Shown here: positions 48,859-59,369 of the stretch, one piece after another
Layout of the letters: each line of letters opens with the position of its first letter
How positions within the stretch are numbered: the stretch's first letter is position 1
NCBI RefSeq assembly: GCF_013166515.1
Contig: NZ_JABKKJ010000001.1
Location: 248,001 to 312,000, forward strand
Direction of reading: 5' to 3'
From: Xylanibacter caecicola
Lineage (GTDB): Bacteria; Bacteroidota; Bacteroidia; Bacteroidales; Bacteroidaceae
DNA length: 64,000 nucleotides
The notes under the pieces: generated by a model
What the model saw: the letters and a program-made list of their open reading frames with translations, nothing else
The model's database searches: none
What the model was told of the DNA's origin: nothing
Position numbers and translations under genes: made by a program

Positions 48859-48869
48859 CAATGGTCCAG

Positions 48870-49127
48870 ATGGAAACAAGAAATTTAAGAAAAACAAGAC
48901 AGGGTGTCGTTATAAGCAACAAAATGGATAAAACCATTGTTATTGCAGCTAAGTTCAAGGAGATGCACCCGATATATGGTAAATTTGTCCAGAAAACAAA
49001 GAAATACCATGCACATGATGAAAATAATGAGGCTAATGTAGGTGATACAGTACTCATTATGGAGACCCGTCCTTTGAGCAAAACAAAGAGATGGAGATTA
49101 GTTCAAATAATTGAAAAAGCTAAGTAA
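48870..49127 (+). CDS. rpsQ: 30S ribosomal protein S17
   Basis: 85 residues from METRNLRK, matching the usual Bacteroidota S17 start; an in-frame ATG at 48861 (MVQMET) would add three residues. [14 protein letters not shown] and [20 protein letters not shown] are family motifs. Confidence 0.96.
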   Translation: METRNLRKTRQGVVISNKMDKTIVIAAKFKEMHPIYGKFVQKTKKYHAHDENNEANVGDTVLIMETRPLSKTKRWRLVQIIEKAK

Positions 49128-49129
49128 TT

Positions 49130-49495
49130 ATGATACAAGCAGAATCAAGACTTACAGTTTGTGATAACAGCGGTGCACGTGAAGCTCTCTGTATTCGTGT
49201 ATTGGGTGGAACCCGCCGCCGTTATGCAAGTGTTGGTGACGTTATTGTCGTTGCTGTCAAGAACGTTATTCCATCAAGTGATTTGAAAAAGGGTGCAGTA
49301 TCTAAGGCTTTGATTGTTCGCACAAAAAAAGAAATTCGTCGTGCAGATGGTTCTTATATCCGTTTTGACGATAATGCTTGTGTGTTGTTGAACAATGCAG
49401 GAGAACTTCGCGGTAGCCGTATCTTTGGTCCGGTTGCGCGTGAGCTTCGTGCAGTTAACATGAAAGTCGTTTCTTTGGCACCTGAGGTTCTTTAA
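49130..49495 (+). CDS. rplN: 50S ribosomal protein L14
   Basis: 121 residues; [19 protein letters not shown] and [13 protein letters not shown]. Forms an intersubunit bridge. Two bases after rpsQ. Confidence 0.98.
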   Translation: MIQAESRLTVCDNSGAREALCIRVLGGTRRRYASVGDVIVVAVKNVIPSSDLKKGAVSKALIVRTKKEIRRADGSYIRFDDNACVLLNNAGELRGSRIFGPVARELRAVNMKVVSLAPEVL

Positions 49496-49516
49496 TATTA
49501 GTAAAAGTAAAGAGTA

Positions 49517-49834
49517 ATGAGTAAGTTACATATAAGGAAAAACGATACCGTTATTGTTCTTGCCGGCGAGGATAAGGGCAAAAAAGGTAAGGTGCTCAAG
49601 GTTTTGGTAGAAGAGCAGCGTGCTATTGTTGAGGGCATTAATATGGTCTCAAAGAGTACAAAACCTTCTGCTAAGAATCCTCAGGGAGGCATCATTAAGC
49701 AGGAAGCTCCGATACATATTTCAAATCTTAGCCTTATTGATCCTAAGAGTGGCAAGGCTACTCGTGTCTCTGTAAAGAGAGAGGGTAAGAATGTTGTTCG
49801 CATTGCTAAAAAGTCAGGAGAGGAGATTAAATAA
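49517..49834 (+). CDS. rplX: 50S ribosomal protein L24
   Basis: 105 residues; KOW motif in [20 protein letters not shown]. Assembly initiator of the 50S subunit. Its stop overlaps the rplE start by one base. Confidence 0.97.
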   Translation: MSKLHIRKNDTVIVLAGEDKGKKGKVLKVLVEEQRAIVEGINMVSKSTKPSAKNPQGGIIKQEAPIHISNLSLIDPKSGKATRVSVKREGKNVVRIAKKSGEEIK

Positions 49835-50388
49835 TGAATACGGCACAGTTAAAGAAACAATATGCTGAGAGTATTGCTCCTGCATTGCAGAAGCAATTTA
49901 ACTATTCTTCAAAGATGCAGATTCCTGTATTGAAGAAAATAGTTGTAAATCAGGGTTTGGGTGATGCTACACAGGATAAGAAGATTATTGATGTAGCAAT
50001 AAACGAAATATCTGCAATCACCGGTCAGAAAGCAGTTGCAACGTATTCAAAGAAGGATATCGCAAACTTTAAGCTTCGTAAGAAAATGCCAATCGGTGTA
50101 ATGGTTACATTGCGTCGTGAGCGTATGTATGAATTCTTAGAGAAGTTGGTTCGTGTAGCTTTGCCTCGTATCCGTGACTTTAAAGGTATTGAGAGCAAGT
50201 TTGATGGTCGTGGAAACTATACGCTTGGTATTCAGGAGCAGATCATCTTCCCTGAAATTAACATCGATTCAATAGATCGTATTCAGGGTATGAACATAAC
50301 GTTTGTTACATCTGCTAATACAGATGAAGAAGGTTATGCTTTGCTTAAGGCATTTGGTCTTCCTTTTAAGAATGTTAAAAACGATTAA
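49834..50388 (+). CDS. rplE: 50S ribosomal protein L5
   Basis: 184 residues; [34 protein letters not shown] and [15 protein letters not shown]. Binds 5S rRNA in the central protuberance. Confidence 0.98.
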   Translation: MNTAQLKKQYAESIAPALQKQFNYSSKMQIPVLKKIVVNQGLGDATQDKKIIDVAINEISAITGQKAVATYSKKDIANFKLRKKMPIGVMVTLRRERMYEFLEKLVRVALPRIRDFKGIESKFDGRGNYTLGIQEQIIFPEINIDSIDRIQGMNITFVTSANTDEEGYALLKAFGLPFKNVKND

Positions 50389-50393
50389 GAGAT

Positions 50394-50696
50394 ATGGCAA
50401 AAGAATCAATGAAAGCTCGCGAAGTTAAGCGTGCGAAACTTGTTGCACGTTATGCAGAAAAGCGTGCAGCATTGAAGAAAGTTATAGCAACGACAGAGGA
50501 TCCTGTAGAAGCTTATGAGGCTGCACGCAAACTTCAGGCTATTCCTAAGAATGCAAATCCTATACGTCTGCATAATCGTTGCAAGGTAACCGGTCGTCCA
50601 AAAGGATATATACGTCAGTTTGGAATTTCACGTATTCAGTTCCGTGAGATGGCTTCAGCTGGACTTATTCCTGGAGTGAAGAAAGCCAGTTGGTAA
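50394..50696 (+). CDS. rpsN: 30S ribosomal protein S14
   Basis: 100 residues, the long, zinc-free (C-minus) form: [20 protein letters not shown] has no CxxC pairs. 30S head assembly protein. Confidence 0.97.
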   Translation: MAKESMKAREVKRAKLVARYAEKRAALKKVIATTEDPVEAYEAARKLQAIPKNANPIRLHNRCKVTGRPKGYIRQFGISRIQFREMASAGLIPGVKKASW

Positions 50697-50704
50697 AAAA
50701 GATA

Positions 50705-50742
50705 AGTGATGAATGATGGCTTCTGGGTTGTCAGTCATCACT
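50705..50742 (+). promoter_or_regulatory. Hairpin region between rpsN and rpsH
   Basis: AGTGATGA (50705-50712) pairs with TCATCACT (50735-50742), and further on CGGG-GTAGT-CCCG makes a second small hairpin. The 109-base gap is unusually long for this cluster, so it may hold a regulatory structure; S8, encoded next, is the spc regulator in enterobacteria. Confidence 0.4.
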
Positions 50743-50805
50743 GATCTATATCAGAATATTTTAATATTGTCGGGGTAGTCCCGATTAATTAAACATTTAT
50801 ATTTT

Positions 50806-51201
50806 ATGACAGATCCAATAGCAGATTATCTGACGAGGTTGAGAAATGCAATCATGGCTCATCACCGTGTTGTAGAAGTACCGGCTTCAAACTTGAAGAA
50901 AGAGATTACAAAAATCCTCTTCGAGAAAGGTTACATCCTTAACTATAAGTTTATAGAGGATGGACCTCAGGGTACAATCAAAGTTGCTTTGAAGTATGAT
51001 CTTCAAACAAAGACAAGTGCAATCAAGTGCTTGAAGAGAGTGTCTACACCTGGTTTGCGTAAGTATACAGGTTATAAGGACATGCCGAGAGTAATTAACG
51101 GACTAGGTATAGCAATTATATCTACATCCAGGGGTGTAATGACGAACAAAGAGGCTGCAGATCTGAAAATTGGTGGCGAAGTTCTTTGTTTTGTATATTA
51201 A
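50806..51201 (+). CDS. rpsH: 30S ribosomal protein S8
   Basis: 131 residues; MTDPIADYLTRLRNAI and GIAIISTSRGVMTNKEA. Binds the central domain of 16S rRNA. First gene after the only long gap in the spc part. Confidence 0.98.
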   Translation: MTDPIADYLTRLRNAIMAHHRVVEVPASNLKKEITKILFEKGYILNYKFIEDGPQGTIKVALKYDLQTKTSAIKCLKRVSTPGLRKYTGYKDMPRVINGLGIAIISTSRGVMTNKEAADLKIGGEVLCFVY

Positions 51202-51217
51202 TTGGAGGATTTAGAAT

Positions 51218-51784
51218 ATGTCAAGAATAGGAAAATTACCAATTAGCATTCCTGCTGGTGTTACTGTTTCACAAAACGGGGGTATTGTGACCGTGAAAGG
51301 TCCGAAAGGTGAACTTTCGCAGAAAATAGATTCTTCTATTATAATGAAAATAGAAGATGGTCATGTTATTTTTGAGATAGATGAGAACAGCCCGGTTAAC
51401 TGCAAGCAGAAACAGGCATTCCATGGTCTTTATCGTTCACTTGTAAACAATATGGTAGTGGGCGTTAGTGAAGGGTACCAGAAGATACTTGAACTTGTAG
51501 GTGTAGGTTACCGTGTGTCAAATCAGGGAAATCTTATAGAATTCTCTTTGGGTTATACTCATCCCATTTTCATCCAATTGCCGTCAGAGGTTAAGGTTGA
51601 GACTAAGTCTGAAAGAAATCAAAATCCTGTTATCATATTGGAGTCTTGCGACAAGCAATTGTTAGGTCTTATATGTGCAAAAATTCGTTCTTTCCGTAAA
51701 CCTGAACCTTATAAAGGAAAGGGTATATTGTTCAAGGGTGAGGTTATTCGCAGAAAGTCTGGTAAGTCAGCATCAGCTAAGTAA
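51218..51784 (+). CDS. rplF: 50S ribosomal protein L6
   Basis: 188 residues, two homologous domains; SRIGKLPISIPAGVTV and the C-terminal PEPYKGKGI signature near the sarcin-ricin loop. Confidence 0.98.
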   Translation: MSRIGKLPISIPAGVTVSQNGGIVTVKGPKGELSQKIDSSIIMKIEDGHVIFEIDENSPVNCKQKQAFHGLYRSLVNNMVVGVSEGYQKILELVGVGYRVSNQGNLIEFSLGYTHPIFIQLPSEVKVETKSERNQNPVIILESCDKQLLGLICAKIRSFRKPEPYKGKGILFKGEVIRRKSGKSASAK

Positions 51785-51802
51785 CTTTAATAATTTACGA
51801 TT

Positions 51803-52147
51803 ATGACAACAAAGAAAGTAGAAAGACGAATTAAGATAAAATTCAGAATCCGTAAGAACGTAAACGGAACAGCTGAGCGTCCGCGTATGAGCGTATTTCG
51901 TAGCAATAAGCAGATCTATGTTCAGATCATAAATGACCAGACGGGTACAACTTTGACTTCAGCTTCTTCTTTGGGTATGGAGACCATGCCTAAGATTGAA
52001 CAGGCAGCTAAGGTTGGTGAGGTTATTGCAAAGAAAGCTTTGGATGCAGGCATCTCTCAGGTAGTATTTGACCGTAACGGTTATCTGTATCATGGTCGAG
52101 TTAAGCAACTTGCTGATGCAGCACGTAAAGGCGGACTTAAATTTTAA
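51803..52147 (+). CDS. rplR: 50S ribosomal protein L18
   Basis: 114 residues; [20 protein letters not shown] and [22 protein letters not shown]. 5S rRNA-binding protein. Confidence 0.98.
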   Translation: MTTKKVERRIKIKFRIRKNVNGTAERPRMSVFRSNKQIYVQIINDQTGTTLTSASSLGMETMPKIEQAAKVGEVIAKKALDAGISQVVFDRNGYLYHGRVKQLADAARKGGLKF

Positions 52148-52153
52148 ACGATT

Positions 52154-52666
52154 ATGGCAATGAATAAAGTTAAAATAAATAGTGACGTTGAATTAAAAGA
52201 CAGACTGGTTGCTATTAACCGTGTTACAAAAGTAACAAAAGGTGGTCGAACCTTCACTTTTGCTGCCATCGTCGTTGTTGGTGACGGTAATGGCGTTATC
52301 GGCTGGGGATTAGGAAAAGCTGGTGAGGTTACTACAGCTATTTCAAAAGGTGTGGAATCTGCAAAGAAGAACCTTGTGAAAGTTCCGGTTCTTAAAGGAA
52401 CGGTTCCTCATGAGATAGAAGCTTCATTTGGTGGTGCTAAAGTTTTCTTGCGTCCTGCGGCTCCTGGTACCGGACTTGTTGCAGGTGGTGCAATGCGTGC
52501 TGTGCTTGAGAGCGTTGGCGTGAAAGACGTTTTGGCAAAGTCAAAGGGTTCTTCTAACCCTCATAACCTTGTAAAGGCTACTATTGAAGCTCTGAGTCAG
52601 ATGCGTGACGCATATACTGTAGCAAAGGCTCGTGGTATCAGTATGGATAAAGTATTTAGAGGATAA
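52154..52666 (+). CDS. rpsE: 30S ribosomal protein S5
   Basis: 170 residues; double-stranded-RNA-like N domain ([19 protein letters not shown]) and [19 protein letters not shown]. Involved in decoding fidelity. Confidence 0.98.
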   Translation: MAMNKVKINSDVELKDRLVAINRVTKVTKGGRTFTFAAIVVVGDGNGVIGWGLGKAGEVTTAISKGVESAKKNLVKVPVLKGTVPHEIEASFGGAKVFLRPAAPGTGLVAGGAMRAVLESVGVKDVLAKSKGSSNPHNLVKATIEALSQMRDAYTVAKARGISMDKVFRG

Positions 52667-52677
52667 GGAGATATAAA

Positions 52678-52854
52678 ATGGCAACAATAAAAATCAAACA
52701 GATTAAAAGTAAGATAGGTGCTCCTATTGATCAGAAGCGTACACTTACAACATTAGGTCTGCGCAAGATCTCTCAAGTTGTAGAACTTGAGGATAATCCT
52801 AGTGTCCGTGGTATGATAAGAAAGGTTCATCATTTGGTAACTGTTGTTGAATAA
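52678..52854 (+). CDS. rpmD: 50S ribosomal protein L30
   Basis: 58 residues: MATIKIKQIKSKIGAP, then TTLGLRKISQVVELEDNPS and the VRGMIRKVHHLV core typical of L30. A short gene in the expected place between rpsE and rplO; ATG preceded by AAGGAGATATAAA, one of few Shine-Dalgarno-like sites here. Confidence 0.97.
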   Translation: MATIKIKQIKSKIGAPIDQKRTLTTLGLRKISQVVELEDNPSVRGMIRKVHHLVTVVE

Positions 52855-52884
52855 TTAATCATCACATTTTAATAGAATCGATTT

Positions 52885-53331
52885 ATGAAACTAAATAATT
52901 TAAAGCCAGCTGAAGGCTCTACACATTCACGCCGTCGTATCGGTCGTGGTCCGGGATCAGGACTGGGTGGAACTTCTACACGTGGTCATAAAGGTGCAAA
53001 GGCACGTTCTGGTTATAAGAGAAAAATTGGATTTGAGGGTGGTCAGATGCCTTTGCAGCGTCGTGTCCCGAAGTCTGGTTTTAAGAATATCAATCACAAA
53101 GAGTATTTTGCAGTAAATATTTCCACATTGCAGAAACTTGCAGAGACAAGAAGTCTTACCAAGATAGGTATTCAGGAGCTTAAGGATGCCGGTCTTACAA
53201 ACGGTAATGAACTTGTTAAAGTATTGGGTACTGGTGAGCTTACTGTAAAACTCGACGTAGAAGCTAATGCTTTCTCTAAGACTGCTGAAGAGGCAATAAA
53301 GGCAGTTGGCGGTAACACAACTATAATCTAA
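52885..53331 (+). CDS. rplO: 50S ribosomal protein L15
   Basis: 148 residues; RRRIGRGPGSGLGGTSTRGHKG basic N-terminal extension split by glycine, then GFEGGQMPLQRRVPKSGF. Late-assembly 50S protein. Confidence 0.97.
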   Translation: MKLNNLKPAEGSTHSRRRIGRGPGSGLGGTSTRGHKGAKARSGYKRKIGFEGGQMPLQRRVPKSGFKNINHKEYFAVNISTLQKLAETRSLTKIGIQELKDAGLTNGNELVKVLGTGELTVKLDVEANAFSKTAEEAIKAVGGNTTII

Positions 53332-53335
53332 GTAA

Positions 53336-54679
53336 ATGAAAAAGTTTATTGAGACACTGAAGAATTGTTGGCGTATTGAGGATTTGCGTACGCGTATCCT
53401 TATCACCATCTTGTTTGTAGCGATCTATCGTTTTGGCTCGTTTGTGGTACTTCCGGGTATCAATCCTGCCATGTTGGAAAAACTACAGTCACAGACTAGC
53501 GGTGGTCTTATGTCGCTGTTAGACATGTTCTCCGGTGGTGCATTTTCCAATGCGTCTATCTTTGCATTAGGAATTATGCCTTACATCTCAGCTTCTATTG
53601 TCATGCAACTTCTTGCCGTTGCTGTACCTTATTTTCAGAAGATGCAGCGTGAAGGTGAAAGTGGGCGTAAGAAGATAAATTGGTATACGAGGGTTTTGAC
53701 TGTTGCAATTTTATTGTTTCAGGCGCCCTCATACCTGATGAATCTTAAGATGCAGGCATATGGAGCATTGGCGTCAGGCATAGACTGGTCTGCGTTTATG
53801 TTTCTTGCCACAATCATCTTGGCTGCCGGCAGTATGTTTGTACTTTGGTTAGGTGAACGTATTACTGACAAAGGAATAGGAAATGGTATTTCTATCATTA
53901 TTATGATTGGTATCATAGCCCGTTTGCCACAGGCATTCATTCAAGAGATAACTTCTAGATTCACTGCTATTACAGGTGGTGGCTTGGTTATGTTTATCGT
54001 TGAAATTCTCATTCTTTATGCAGTAGTATGTGCAGCAATACTTTTGGTGCAAGGTACTCGTAAGATACCTGTACAATATGCAAAGCGTATTGTTGGTAAC
54101 AAACAGTATGGCGGTGCGCGTCAGTATGTGCCATTGAAGTTGTTTGCTGCAAATGTGATGCCTATCATTTTTGCACAGGCTCTTATGTTTATACCTCTGA
54201 CTATTGTGCAGTATTCTGGTAATGCAAATGGAGAATTCCTCCGTTCATTAATGGATCATAGAAGTTTCTTGTATAATTTTATATTTGCTTTTTTGATTAT
54301 AGCATTTACATATTTTTATACAGCTATAACTCTTAATCCAACTCAGATGGCAGAGGATATGAAGCGTAACAATGGTTTTATTCCCGGTATTAAACCAGGT
54401 AAAGATACGGCTGATTATATAGATACAGTTATGTCTCGTATTACCGGTCCCGGATCATTGTTTATCGCTTTCATTGCGATAATGCCTTCTCTTGCCAGTC
54501 TGCTGAATGTTCAGGAAGCGTTCTCCCAGTTCTTCGGAGGCACATCTCTTTTGATTCTTGTCGGAGTTGTTATTGATACACTCCAGCAGATAGAGAGTCA
54601 TTTGCTGATGCGTCATTATGACGGTCTTTTGAATTCAGGTCGTGTCCGTGGAAACAAGAGCGGAGTTTCTGCATATTAG
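53336..54679 (+). CDS. secY: Protein translocase subunit SecY
   Basis: 447 residues with ten predicted membrane helices; AIYRFGSFVVLPGINP (TM1), the plug region GALM-like GGLMSLLDMFSGGAFSNAS, and MPIIFAQALMF. Core of the SecYEG channel. Starts four bases after rplO. Confidence 0.97.
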   Translation: MKKFIETLKNCWRIEDLRTRILITILFVAIYRFGSFVVLPGINPAMLEKLQSQTSGGLMSLLDMFSGGAFSNASIFALGIMPYISASIVMQLLAVAVPYFQKMQREGESGRKKINWYTRVLTVAILLFQAPSYLMNLKMQAYGALASGIDWSAFMFLATIILAAGSMFVLWLGERITDKGIGNGISIIIMIGIIARLPQAFIQEITSRFTAITGGGLVMFIVEILILYAVVCAAILLVQGTRKIPVQYAKRIVGNKQYGGARQYVPLKLFAANVMPIIFAQALMFIPLTIVQYSGNANGEFLRSLMDHRSFLYNFIFAFLIIAFTYFYTAITLNPTQMAEDMKRNNGFIPGIKPGKDTADYIDTVMSRITGPGSLFIAFIAIMPSLASLLNVQEAFSQFFGGTSLLILVGVVIDTLQQIESHLLMRHYDGLLNSGRVRGNKSGVSAY

Positions 54680-54691
54680 TATTCTTTGTAG

Positions 54692-55492
54692 ATGAAGATA
54701 TTTCTGAAAACAGAGGATGAGATAGATTTGATGCGTAAGGCAAATCAACTGGTGAGTAAAACATTAGTAGAAGTAGCCAAGCATATAAAACCAGGTGTAA
54801 CGACTCTCCAACTGGATAAAATTGCGGAAGAATATATTCGAGATAATGGAGCTGTTCCAACATTCAAGAACTATCCCAATCCATTTGGAGAGCCATTTCC
54901 GGCAAGTCTCTGTACATCTGTAAATGATGTAGTAGTTCACGGTATTCCGGATGACAAGACAATCTTGAAAGACGGTGATATCATTTCCGTTGATTGCGGT
55001 GCATTGCTTGAAGGATTTAACGGCGATTCTTGCTATACGTTTTGTGTAGGTGAGGTTGCTCCTGATACGAGGAATTTGTTGAAAACAACAAAGGAAGCAC
55101 TTTACAAGGGGATAGAGAACGCTACAGCTGGAAAGCATCTTGGTGATATAGGAAGTTCTATACAAGAACATTGTGAAGAAGAAGGCTATGGTGTAGTGAG
55201 AGAACTTACCGGTCATGGTATAGGAAAGTCTATGCATGAGGAACCAAAAGTACCTAATTATGGTCATCGTGGAAACGGTATAATGCTCAAGGCAGGAATG
55301 TGTATAGCCATAGAACCAATGATAACTATGGGTGATCGTAAGATATACATGATGCCTGACAGGTGGACAATAAGAACTACAGACGGAAAGCCTGCCGCCC
55401 ACTTTGAACATACCATTGTGATACGCAGGGGTAGATCTGAAATACTTTCCTCATTTGAAGAAATAGAGCATTTAGAACAAACAAGAAATTAA
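54692..55492 (+). CDS. map: Type I methionine aminopeptidase
   Basis: 266 residues. Metal ligands are visible: Asp in [10 protein letters not shown], Asp in FNGDSCYTF, His in [13 protein letters not shown], Glu in CIAIEPMI and Glu in HFEHTIVI; substrate His in DVVVHGIPD. Removes initiator methionine. Located between secY and infA as usual in Bacteroidota, where adk is absent from this position. Confidence 0.97.
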   Translation: MKIFLKTEDEIDLMRKANQLVSKTLVEVAKHIKPGVTTLQLDKIAEEYIRDNGAVPTFKNYPNPFGEPFPASLCTSVNDVVVHGIPDDKTILKDGDIISVDCGALLEGFNGDSCYTFCVGEVAPDTRNLLKTTKEALYKGIENATAGKHLGDIGSSIQEHCEEEGYGVVRELTGHGIGKSMHEEPKVPNYGHRGNGIMLKAGMCIAIEPMITMGDRKIYMMPDRWTIRTTDGKPAAHFEHTIVIRRGRSEILSSFEEIEHLEQTRN

Positions 55493-55494
55493 TT

Positions 55495-55713
55495 ATGGCA
55501 AAACAGTCCGCGATAGAACAAGATGGTACGATCGTAGAGTCGCTTTCAAATGCGATGTTCCGTGTAGAACTTGAGAATGGAGTACAAATTATAGCGCATA
55601 TATCTGGTAAGATGAGGATGCACTATATAAAAATTCTGCCGGGTGACAAAGTGAAAGTAGAGATGAGTCCTTACGATCTGACAAAAGGCAGAATAGTATT
55701 TAGATACAAATAA
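55495..55713 (+). CDS. infA: Translation initiation factor IF-1
   Basis: 72 residues, single S1/OB domain: [21 protein letters not shown] and [19 protein letters not shown]. Two bases after map. Confidence 0.98.
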   Translation: MAKQSAIEQDGTIVESLSNAMFRVELENGVQIIAHISGKMRMHYIKILPGDKVKVEMSPYDLTKGRIVFRYK

Positions 55714-55728
55714 AACTATTAGAGAAAT

Positions 55729-55845
55729 ATGAAGACAAGAGCATCATTAAAGAAGCGCACACCCGACTGTAAGATAGTTCGTCGTAAAGGTCGTCTGTTC
55801 GTGATCAACAAGAAAAACCCTAAGTACAAATTGCGTCAGGGCTAA
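55729..55845 (+). CDS. rpmJ: 50S ribosomal protein L36, zinc-free form
   Basis: 38 residues: [38 protein letters not shown]. Only one of the usual four zinc ligands (Cys14) remains; the others are Thr, Asn and Tyr-region residues, the C-minus form expected in Bacteroidota. Confidence 0.96.
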   Translation: MKTRASLKKRTPDCKIVRRKGRLFVINKKNPKYKLRQG

Positions 55846-55926
55846 TTTGATTTGGAAATAAGCTTTTGCTTTATTCCGGTTAAAAAGAAAACAAACAATT
55901 AATTTTATCAATTTATTTAATTAACA

Positions 55927-56307
55927 ATGGCAATAAGAATTGTTGGAGTAGATTTGCCCCAGAACAAGCGTGGCGAAATCGCATTGACTTATATCTATGG
56001 TATAGGTCGAAGTAGTTCAGCAAAGATATTGGACAAGGCTGGCGTTAGCCGTGACTTGAAAGTCAACGAGTGGACTGATGATCAGGCAGCTAAAATCCGT
56101 GAAATTATCGGCGCTGAATTCAAAGTTGAAGGTGATCTCCGTTCAGAGATCCAGATGAATATCAAGCGACTGATGGATATTGGTTGCTATCGTGGAGTTA
56201 GACATCGTAATGGTCTTCCTGTTCGCGGTCAGAGTACAAAGAATAATGCTCGTACTCGCAAAGGTAAGAAGAAGACTGTTGCTAATAAGAAAAAGGCTAC
56301 TAAATAA
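55927..56307 (+). CDS. rpsM: 30S ribosomal protein S13
   Basis: 126 residues; [34 protein letters not shown], and the basic tail [14 protein letters not shown].. Contacts the P-site tRNA and forms intersubunit bridges. Confidence 0.98.
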   Translation: MAIRIVGVDLPQNKRGEIALTYIYGIGRSSSAKILDKAGVSRDLKVNEWTDDQAAKIREIIGAEFKVEGDLRSEIQMNIKRLMDIGCYRGVRHRNGLPVRGQSTKNNARTRKGKKKTVANKKKATK

Positions 56308-56318
56308 TAATTAGAGTT

Positions 56319-56705
56319 ATGGCAAAGAAAACAGTCGCAAAGAAGAGAAATGTAAAGGTTGATGCAATGGGACAACTTCATGTGCACAGCTCTTTCAACA
56401 ACATTATAGTATCTTTGGCTAATAGCGAGGGACAAATTATCTCTTGGTCTTCAGCAGGAAAGATGGGCTTCCGTGGTTCGAAGAAGAATACTCCTTATGC
56501 AGCACAGATGGCAGCAGAAGACTGTGCCAAGGTTGCTTTTGAGTTAGGACTGCGTAAAGTAAAGGCATACGTTAAGGGACCGGGTAACGGACGTGAGTCG
56601 GCTATCCGTGCCGTACATGGTGCAGGTATAGAAGTGACAGAAATTGTTGATGTTACTCCGCTGCCGCACAACGGATGTCGTCCTCCGAAGCGTCGTCGTG
56701 TATAA
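56319..56705 (+). CDS. rpsK: 30S ribosomal protein S11
   Basis: 128 residues; [20 protein letters not shown] and [19 protein letters not shown], with PPKRRRV tail. Platform protein near the mRNA exit. Confidence 0.98.
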   Translation: MAKKTVAKKRNVKVDAMGQLHVHSSFNNIIVSLANSEGQIISWSSAGKMGFRGSKKNTPYAAQMAAEDCAKVAFELGLRKVKAYVKGPGNGRESAIRAVHGAGIEVTEIVDVTPLPHNGCRPPKRRRV

Positions 56706-56714
56706 TAAACTTAC

Positions 56715-56744
56715 AGTCTTTAAGGTCGAAAGACCTTAGAGACT
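56715..56744 (+). promoter_or_regulatory. GAAA-tetraloop hairpin upstream of rpsD
   Basis: AGTCTTTAAGGTC (56715-56727), GAAA loop, GACCTTAGAGACT (56732-56744): a 13-bp stem with one T-G pair and a GNRA tetraloop, 30 bases before the S4 start. No T-run follows, so it is not an intrinsic terminator; position and shape suggest an RNA-level control or processing site. Confidence 0.6.
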
Positions 56745-56773
56745 TAACAAGAACATTAAAGATATTTTTAATT

Positions 56774-57379
56774 ATGGCTAAATATATTGGACCGAAATCA
56801 AAAATTGCGCGCCGTTTTGGAGAAGCTATCTTCGGCGCAGACAAAGTTTTGTCTAGGAGAAACTTCCCTCCTGGACAGCATGGCAACAACCGTCGCAGAA
56901 AGATGTCTGAGTACGGTGTCATGTTGGCAGAGAAGCAGAAAGCTAAATACACTTACGGCGTATTGGAACGTCAGTTCCGCAATATGTTCGAGAAAGCAGC
57001 AAAGGCTGACGGCATTACCGGTGAAGTTCTGCTGCAGAATCTCGAGTGCCGTCTTGACAACGTTGTATTCCGTCTTGGTATAGCTCCCACACGTGCGGCT
57101 GCACGCCAGTTGGTAGGCCACAAGCATATCGTTGTTGACGGTCAGGTTGTAAACATTCCTTCTTATTCTGTTAAGCCCGGTCAGGTTGTCGGTGTACGTG
57201 AGAAGGCAAAGTCTCTTGAAGTTATCGAGGCAGCTTTGGCAGGTTTCAACCACACTAAGTATCCTTGGATAGAGTGGGACAATGCCACAAAGAGTGGAAA
57301 ACTTCTCCACAAGCCGGAACGTGCAGATATTCCGGAGAATATAAAGGAACAGTTAATCGTTGAGTTGTACTCTAAATAA
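56774..57379 (+). CDS. rpsD: 30S ribosomal protein S4
   Basis: 201 residues from [10 protein letters not shown]; the frame is open back to 56675 but that part crosses the hairpin and lacks S4 similarity. S4 RNA-binding domain ([25 protein letters not shown]). Binds the 16S 5' domain and is a known translational regulator in other bacteria. Confidence 0.97.
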   Translation: MAKYIGPKSKIARRFGEAIFGADKVLSRRNFPPGQHGNNRRRKMSEYGVMLAEKQKAKYTYGVLERQFRNMFEKAAKADGITGEVLLQNLECRLDNVVFRLGIAPTRAAARQLVGHKHIVVDGQVVNIPSYSVKPGQVVGVREKAKSLEVIEAALAGFNHTKYPWIEWDNATKSGKLLHKPERADIPENIKEQLIVELYSK

Positions 57380-57390
57380 TCATTAAATTA

Positions 57391-58383
57391 ATGGCGATAT
57401 TAGCATTTCAAAAACCTGATAAAGTTGTAATGCTGGAGGCTAATGACAAATTCGGCAAGTTCGAATTCCGTCCTTTAGAGCCAGGCTTTGGTGTTACTAT
57501 TGGTAATGCCTTGCGCCGCATACTCCTTTCATCATTAGAGGGCTATGCCATCAACACTATAAAGATTGCAGGTGTTGAGCATGAGTTTTCCTCTGTGCCT
57601 GGTGTAAAAGAGGATGTTACCAACATTATCTTGAATTTGAAGCAAGTAAGATTCAAGCAAGTAGTAGAAGAATTCGAGAACGAGAAAGTTAGTGTCACTG
57701 TAGAAAATTCAACAGAATTCAAGGCAGGCGACATAGGTAAGTATCTGACTGGATTTGAAGTGTTAAACCCTGATTTGGTGATATGTCATTTAGATGCCAA
57801 AGCTTCAATGCAGATAGATTTTACCATAAACAAAGGTCGCGGCTATGTTACGGCCGATGAAAATCGTGAGTTCTGCACTGATGTCAACGTAATTCCAATC
57901 GATTCTATTTACACACCTATCCGTAACGTAAAGTATGCTGTTGAGCCATATCGCGTCGAACAGAAGACCGACTATGACAAACTCATACTTGAAGTTACAA
58001 CCGATGGTTCCATTCACCCGAAGGACGCACTGAAAGAAGCTGCAAAAATCCTTATCTATCACTTCATGCTTTTCTCTGATGAGAAGATTACTTTGGAGAG
58101 CAATGATGTTGACGGCAATCAGGAGTTTGATGAAGAAGTGCTGCACATGCGTCAGTTGCTTAAGACACGTCTTGTTGACATGAACCTCAGTGTCCGTGCC
58201 CTCAACTGTCTTAAGGCAGCAGATGTCGAGACCCTTGGTGATCTCGTACAGTACAATAAAACAGACCTTCTTAAGTTCCGTAACTTCGGTAAGAAATCGC
58301 TTTCAGAGCTTGATGATTTGCTCGAGAGTCTGAATCTTTCGTTTGGAACAGATATTTCAAAGTATAAATTGGATAAGGAATAA
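57391..58383 (+). CDS. rpoA: RNA polymerase subunit alpha
   Basis: 330 residues. N-terminal domain (1-235) for dimerisation and beta/beta-prime contact ([20 protein letters not shown]); linker; C-terminal domain (about 250-320; [33 protein letters not shown]) for UP-element and activator contact. Confidence 0.98.
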   Translation: MAILAFQKPDKVVMLEANDKFGKFEFRPLEPGFGVTIGNALRRILLSSLEGYAINTIKIAGVEHEFSSVPGVKEDVTNIILNLKQVRFKQVVEEFENEKVSVTVENSTEFKAGDIGKYLTGFEVLNPDLVICHLDAKASMQIDFTINKGRGYVTADENREFCTDVNVIPIDSIYTPIRNVKYAVEPYRVEQKTDYDKLILEVTTDGSIHPKDALKEAAKILIYHFMLFSDEKITLESNDVDGNQEFDEEVLHMRQLLKTRLVDMNLSVRALNCLKAADVETLGDLVQYNKTDLLKFRNFGKKSLSELDDLLESLNLSFGTDISKYKLDKE

Positions 58384-58470
58384 TAACGGACGGGCAGTCG
58401 TGTAATGCCGTTCGATACGAACGAGATATTCACGATTGCTTTTCTGAAATCCATTAAAGTAAAAAACAAA

Positions 58471-58962
58471 ATGAGACACAATAAGAAATTCAATCATTTG
58501 AGTCGTACTGCATCTCACCGTAAGGCCATGCTTGCAAATATGGCAATTTCGCTGATTATGCACAAAAGAATCACTACGACTCTTGCTAAGGCCAAAGCCT
58601 TGAAGAAGTATGTAGAGCCTCTGATAACACGTTCTAAGAATGACACAACGACCTCACGTCGTGTTGTTTTCCGTTATTTGCAGAACAAATACGCTGTTAC
58701 CGAGCTGTTTAAAGAAATCTCAGTAAAGGTTGCAGATCGTCCGGGAGGATATACACGTATAATCAAGCTTGGTACCCGTCAGGGAGATGCTGCCGAAATG
58801 GCTTTCATCGAGCTTGTTGACTATGATGAGAACATGGCTAAGACTCCGAAGGCTGCTGCCAAGAAGACACGTCGTAGCCGCAAGTCAACGAAGGCTGAGA
58901 CAACAGAAGCTCCTGTTGCAGAAGAGACTGTTGCTGCAGAAGAGGCTCCTAAGGCTGAATAA
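58471..58962 (+). CDS. rplQ: 50S ribosomal protein L17
   Basis: 163 residues from [10 protein letters not shown]; upstream in-frame sequence to 58405 is not L17-like. After the normal core (to about 120) there is a low-complexity Lys/Ala/Glu tail ([19 protein letters not shown]), as in other Bacteroidota L17. Last gene of the cluster; a strong terminator follows. Confidence 0.96.
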   Translation: MRHNKKFNHLSRTASHRKAMLANMAISLIMHKRITTTLAKAKALKKYVEPLITRSKNDTTTSRRVVFRYLQNKYAVTELFKEISVKVADRPGGYTRIIKLGTRQGDAAEMAFIELVDYDENMAKTPKAAAKKTRRSRKSTKAETTEAPVAEETVAAEEAPKAE

Positions 58963-58988
58963 GTATCCTCTAAATAGGATAATGATAT

Positions 58989-59026
58989 ACGGGGCTGTGT
59001 CAAAACCGACACAGTCCCGTTTTTTT
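58989..59026 (+). terminator. Terminator of the ribosomal cluster
   Basis: ACGGGGCTGTGTC and GACACAGTCCCGT (one G-T-type mismatch) with a six-base loop AAAACC and a run of six to seven Ts, 26 bases after rplQ. The loop-proximal part matches the terminator at 10.7 kb. Confidence 0.92.
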
Positions 59027-59057
59027 AATACGAAGTTAAGAGAGGTTCTGAGAAGTT

Positions 59058-59165
59058 ATGTGGCTTGCGCCACGGAAGATAAAGGCAATAGCAGTATATG
59101 AAGCGACAAAACATACGTCTTTTATCTTCCTTTATCTTTCTCATATCTCCCTTTATCTTCTTCCC
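59058..59165. repeat. GTGGCTTGCGCCAC element, copy 3
   Basis: GTGGCTTGCGCCAC at 59060-59073 followed by GGAAGATAAAGG; an inverted TCTTTTATCTTCC / TTTATCTTTC / TATCTCCCTTTATCTTC run lies at about 59120-59163. It occupies much of the 407-base gap between rplQ and the oligogalacturonate lyase. Confidence 0.78.
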
Positions 59166-59256
59166 TCCGCATCTTTTTGATGTATCATCATTGTTTTTTA
59201 TATATACATTGAAATGTTTTTATGCACCATATATTATGATATTGGCAAAAAAGTAT

Positions 59257-59264
59257 TAACTTTG
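59257..59264 (+). promoter_or_regulatory. -7 box of the oligogalacturonate lyase gene
   Basis: TAACTTTG, about 105 bases before the ATG at 59370; the -33 element is not clear. Confidence 0.4.
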
Positions 59265-59369
59265 ACTGCCGCCTGTGGATATGTCCGTTGGTTATAAGTA
59301 TACATGTGTATGCTTTACTTTCGGTGGTTTCACAATAAGGCTATAAATACGATAACCGATAATACATAT

